DNA of 64,000 nt, taken from contig OZ244725.1 of assembly GCA_965219305.1 (NCBI GenBank), positions 1,674,001 through 1,738,000 of the forward strand. The letters run 5' to 3'. Source of the stretch: DATHTS01 sp965219305. GTDB lineage: Bacteria; Acidobacteriota; Blastocatellia; Pyrinomonadales; Pyrinomonadaceae. Made by a program: the position numbers and the translations under genes. How positions within the stretch are numbered: the stretch's first letter is position 1; each line of letters starts with the position of its first letter. Below are positions 61,908 to 64,000 of the stretch, one piece after another. The notes under the pieces are model-generated. The model saw only the letters and a program-made list of their open reading frames with translations, had not been told where the DNA came from and ran no database searches.

Positions 61908-63041
61908 TTATGATTTATAAACTCTTTTGACGAAATTCCCGTTCATAAATTCCTTCGGATTAATCGCGCTCTGCAGAACGATTCCTTTATATTCGCCGCT
62001 CAAAAGCATCATCGCCGATTCGCAAAGTGGCGCGGCGGTCGTCGTCTGAATCGCCCGCAAATAATGACCGTTTATTTCCAAAGGCTTAATATGAAATGCT
62101 TTTTCGACCATTCGACGGCGACCGTTTTTGTCGAAACCGTCAACCGATGCGTGAATCAAAACAAAATCTTCATCAACCGACGGGATTTTCTCCAGCATTT
62201 CGTTTTCCAGATTCTTCGGCAGATTTCCGTCGAGCGGATTTTTTTTGATTAAACTTTCAACCCAATCGTAATGACCGACGTGACGCAGAGTTTTATAATC
62301 CAAATCTTTCACGCGCCCGCTGAAATAATCCGGCAGATCAGCCGCGCCGCCGCTCGTTAAATCGGCTTCGTAAAAATAACCGTTGATAACGATTCGTTCG
62401 CGCTCGGACAAAGACGCGAGATTGACGTTTTTTCCGTTTCGCGTAACGCGCGCAGTTTTGATATATTCCGTCGCCACACCGATCGGCGACCAAGTAAAAC
62501 CGTAAAAATGCGGCGCGTGCGCGTGAGTCGAAAGTGCGCCGACCTTCATTCCGATGCGCTCGACATTTTCGTTTTCCCAACGCTCGACAAATTGATTATA
62601 AAGCGAAACCGCCAGAACATTGATAAATCCCGGCGCAAGTCCGGTCTGCAAAATAAATCCCGTTTCCGCATCTTTCGCAATCTCGATGATCGCGTCGGTT
62701 TCCGCAACATATTCGGTCAGATTCGCATAGTGCATCTTAAAATCCACCGCAAACTGCGCCATCTTCGGAGCCTGCGAACCGGGCGAACAATCGAGCAAAA
62801 CTTCGCATTCCTCGAACGCCGTTTTCATCTCGTCGCTGATTCCTTCAAACGGCATCAAAACCGTGTTCACTTTTGAAGTTTTATCCGAATTCCGCAAAAC
62901 ATATTCCTTAGATTTTTCCAAAGCGATTTCCGAAACGTCGCCGAGAAAAATTTCCAGTTCAAATTCCGACCATTCACGCAAAAGAATGGCGACCGCTTTT
63001 CCGATTCCGCCCGAACCGGCGATAAAAATTTTGTGACTCAT
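61908..63041 (-). CDS. Saccharopine dehydrogenase-like oxidoreductase
   Basis: A 377-residue NAD(P)-binding enzyme. The Rossmann loop is FIAGSGGIGKAVAILL (about 5-20), followed by the saccharopine dehydrogenase pattern VLLDCSPGSQAPKMAQFAVDFKMHYANLTEY and GFILQTGLAPGFINVLAVSLY. Whether it reduces saccharopine or another 2-aminoacid precursor cannot be told. It is monocistronic or heads a group with the acidic protein. Confidence 0.87.
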   Translation of the reverse strand: MSHKIFIAGSGGIGKAVAILLREWSEFELEIFLGDVSEIALEKSKEYVLRNSDKTSKVNTVLMPFEGISDEMKTAFEECEVLLDCSPGSQAPKMAQFAVDFKMHYANLTEYVAETDAIIEIAKDAETGFILQTGLAPGFINVLAVSLYNQFVERWENENVERIGMKVGALSTHAHAPHFYGFTWSPIGVATEYIKTARVTRNGKNVNLASLSERERIVINGYFYEADLTSGGAADLPDYFSGRVKDLDYKTLRHVGHYDWVESLIKKNPLDGNLPKNLENEMLEKIPSVDEDFVLIHASVDGFDKNGRRRMVEKAFHIKPLEINGHYLRAIQTTTAAPLCESAMMLLSGEYKGIVLQSAINPKEFMNGNFVKRVYKS

Positions 63042-63201
63042 AAACGGTAAATTTCATCACAAAACCGCTACCGATGCAAAACGCCGGATTTTTTATTTTT
63101 CACCGGAATATTTTACCGCGTTCGTGTATTTTTGCTATTTTTACAACCCATTTGTGATAAATTATTGTCAGCACTCAGCGCAGTTTATATCAAATAATTT
63201 T

Positions 63202-64000
63202 ATGAATAATCTAGTAAAAATTCTTGTATTTTGCTGTTTAGTTTTCGCAGTTTTCTTCGTTAATGCGTCGGCACAAACCGAACAAAACGAAAAACCCGTT
63301 AATAAAGTTATCAACGGCTCGGCTCTTTCTCTGCCGAAACCTGATTTTCCCGACAAAATAAAAAAGGACGGAATCGGCGGAAATATCAATGTAAATGTTT
63401 TAATTGATGAAACGGGAAAGGTAATTTCCGCTAAAGCCGTAAGCGGAATCGAAAACGCCGAGCTTAGAAAAGCCGCCGAACAAGCCGCGCTGAAATCTAC
63501 ATTTGCGCCGACATTACTTGCGGGAAAACCCGTTAGAGTAACGGGAATTATCGTCTATAATTTTACAGATGACGTATCGAATGAAGATAAAGTAAAAGTT
63601 TTCGGCTTGGGAACTTTTCTTTTCACAATGAAAAATTCGGCTGATGATTTACTTGTTTTCCATAAAGTTTTTGAATCTGACGATGCTATAAAAAACTCCA
63701 TCGAAGAATTCTCGAACTTTTCCGGCGATTTGGCTCCGCTCAATTCGTTGCAAAAATTATCGTCCAAAGAACGGCTTGCAATAATAGAAAAAGTAATTTC
63801 TTCGATCAAAGCAAAATTAAATACTTCCGAATTATGGCAATTCGAACTCGGCAGACTTTTTGCCGAAATCTCCCGCCAATTTATAAATGTATCTTCCGAA
63901 GAAGAAGTTGATCTTAGCAAATTTGATGAAAATCGCGTTAAGAAAACTTTACTGGAAATTAAGCAATTGACTTTGAACGCGCCGCCTGATTTTCCTGCCG
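63202..64000 (+). CDS. Secreted protein with TonB C-terminal-like domain, truncated by the window
   Basis: The first 266 residues are visible. A signal peptide (ILVFCCLVFAVFFVNASAQ) is followed by an energy-transducer TonB C-terminal-type module (about 35-120: LPKPDFPDKIKKDGIGGNINVNVLIDETGKVISAKAVSGIENAELRKAAEQAALKSTFAP in parts). The rest is helical. Short proteins with a free TonB_C domain are common in acidobacteria. The stop lies beyond the window. Confidence 0.75.
   Translation, partial: MNNLVKILVFCCLVFAVFFVNASAQTEQNEKPVNKVINGSALSLPKPDFPDKIKKDGIGGNINVNVLIDETGKVISAKAVSGIENAELRKAAEQAALKSTFAPTLLAGKPVRVTGIIVYNFTDDVSNEDKVKVFGLGTFLFTMKNSADDLLVFHKVFESDDAIKNSIEEFSNFSGDLAPLNSLQKLSSKERLAIIEKVISSIKAKLNTSELWQFELGRLFAEISRQFINVSSEEEVDLSKFDENRVKKTLLEIKQLTLNAPPDFPA

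Overview
The window looks like chromosomal DNA of a Gram-negative bacterium of moderate GC content, most probably an acidobacterium (Blastocatellia-like). The basis is an outer-membrane secretin, TolC and TonB-type proteins, a TonB receptor with an N-terminal carboxypeptidase-regulatory-like domain, and many small secreted proteins whose signal peptides end in AxAQ. That placement is inference; no rRNA gene is present to settle it.

Layout. 1-6.6 kb: type IV pilus operon on the minus strand (pilM-N-O-P-Q, a terminator, then two pseudopilin genes). 6.7-12.4 kb: translation and SRP operon on the minus strand (ffh-rpsP-khpA-rimM-trmD-rplS-rnhB-hydrolase) with a strong promoter before ffh. 12.5-13.1 kb: a small plus-strand gene with a stem-loop leader. 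13.1-23.2 kb: copper/silver efflux cluster on the minus strand (Cys-rich secreted protein, YtkA-like lipoprotein, CusA, TolC, CusB, CopA with three YHS domains) behind a near-leaderless promoter. 23.3-31.6 kb: unrelated singletons (YD-like protein, GT-C-like membrane protein, YqeY, PQQ sugar dehydrogenase, MOSC, YARHG, REC-GGDEF-EAL). 31.6-41.6 kb: signalling genes, including two sigma-54-type promoters, a HELRH metalloprotease-like protein, a receiver lacking its phospho-acceptor, an ECF sigma/anti-sigma pair, a CvpA-CAP fusion, a hybrid histidine kinase and a CBS protein. 41.7-51 kb: atpDC, carotenoid hydroxylase-like gene, DUF1232, pta, dacB, murJ, glgC. 51.1-56.9 kb: vitamin B12 uptake region (cobalamin riboswitch, btuF-btuC-btuD, second cobalamin riboswitch, TonB receptor). 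56.9-64 kb: VOC protein, unknown proteins, a 20/21-bp tandem array before an 11-residue-repeat membrane protein, CPBP protease, saccharopine dehydrogenase-like protein and a truncated TonB_C protein.

The most unusual theme is repeat DNA. About thirteen loci carry arrays of different 7-bp units (TCAGTTA, TAAATGG, GCTAAGT, AATCCGA, CAAAGTT, TTCGTAA and others), often as two inverted arrays that can fold into a long hairpin. They lie between genes, supply start or stop codons, encode parts of CopA, BtuC and the carotenoid hydroxylase, and occupy the same variable stem of both cobalamin riboswitches. A second family consists of long palindromes built from CGCGAA or CACGAA motifs spaced about one helical turn apart.

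I found no tRNA, rRNA, CRISPR array, transposase or prophage gene.
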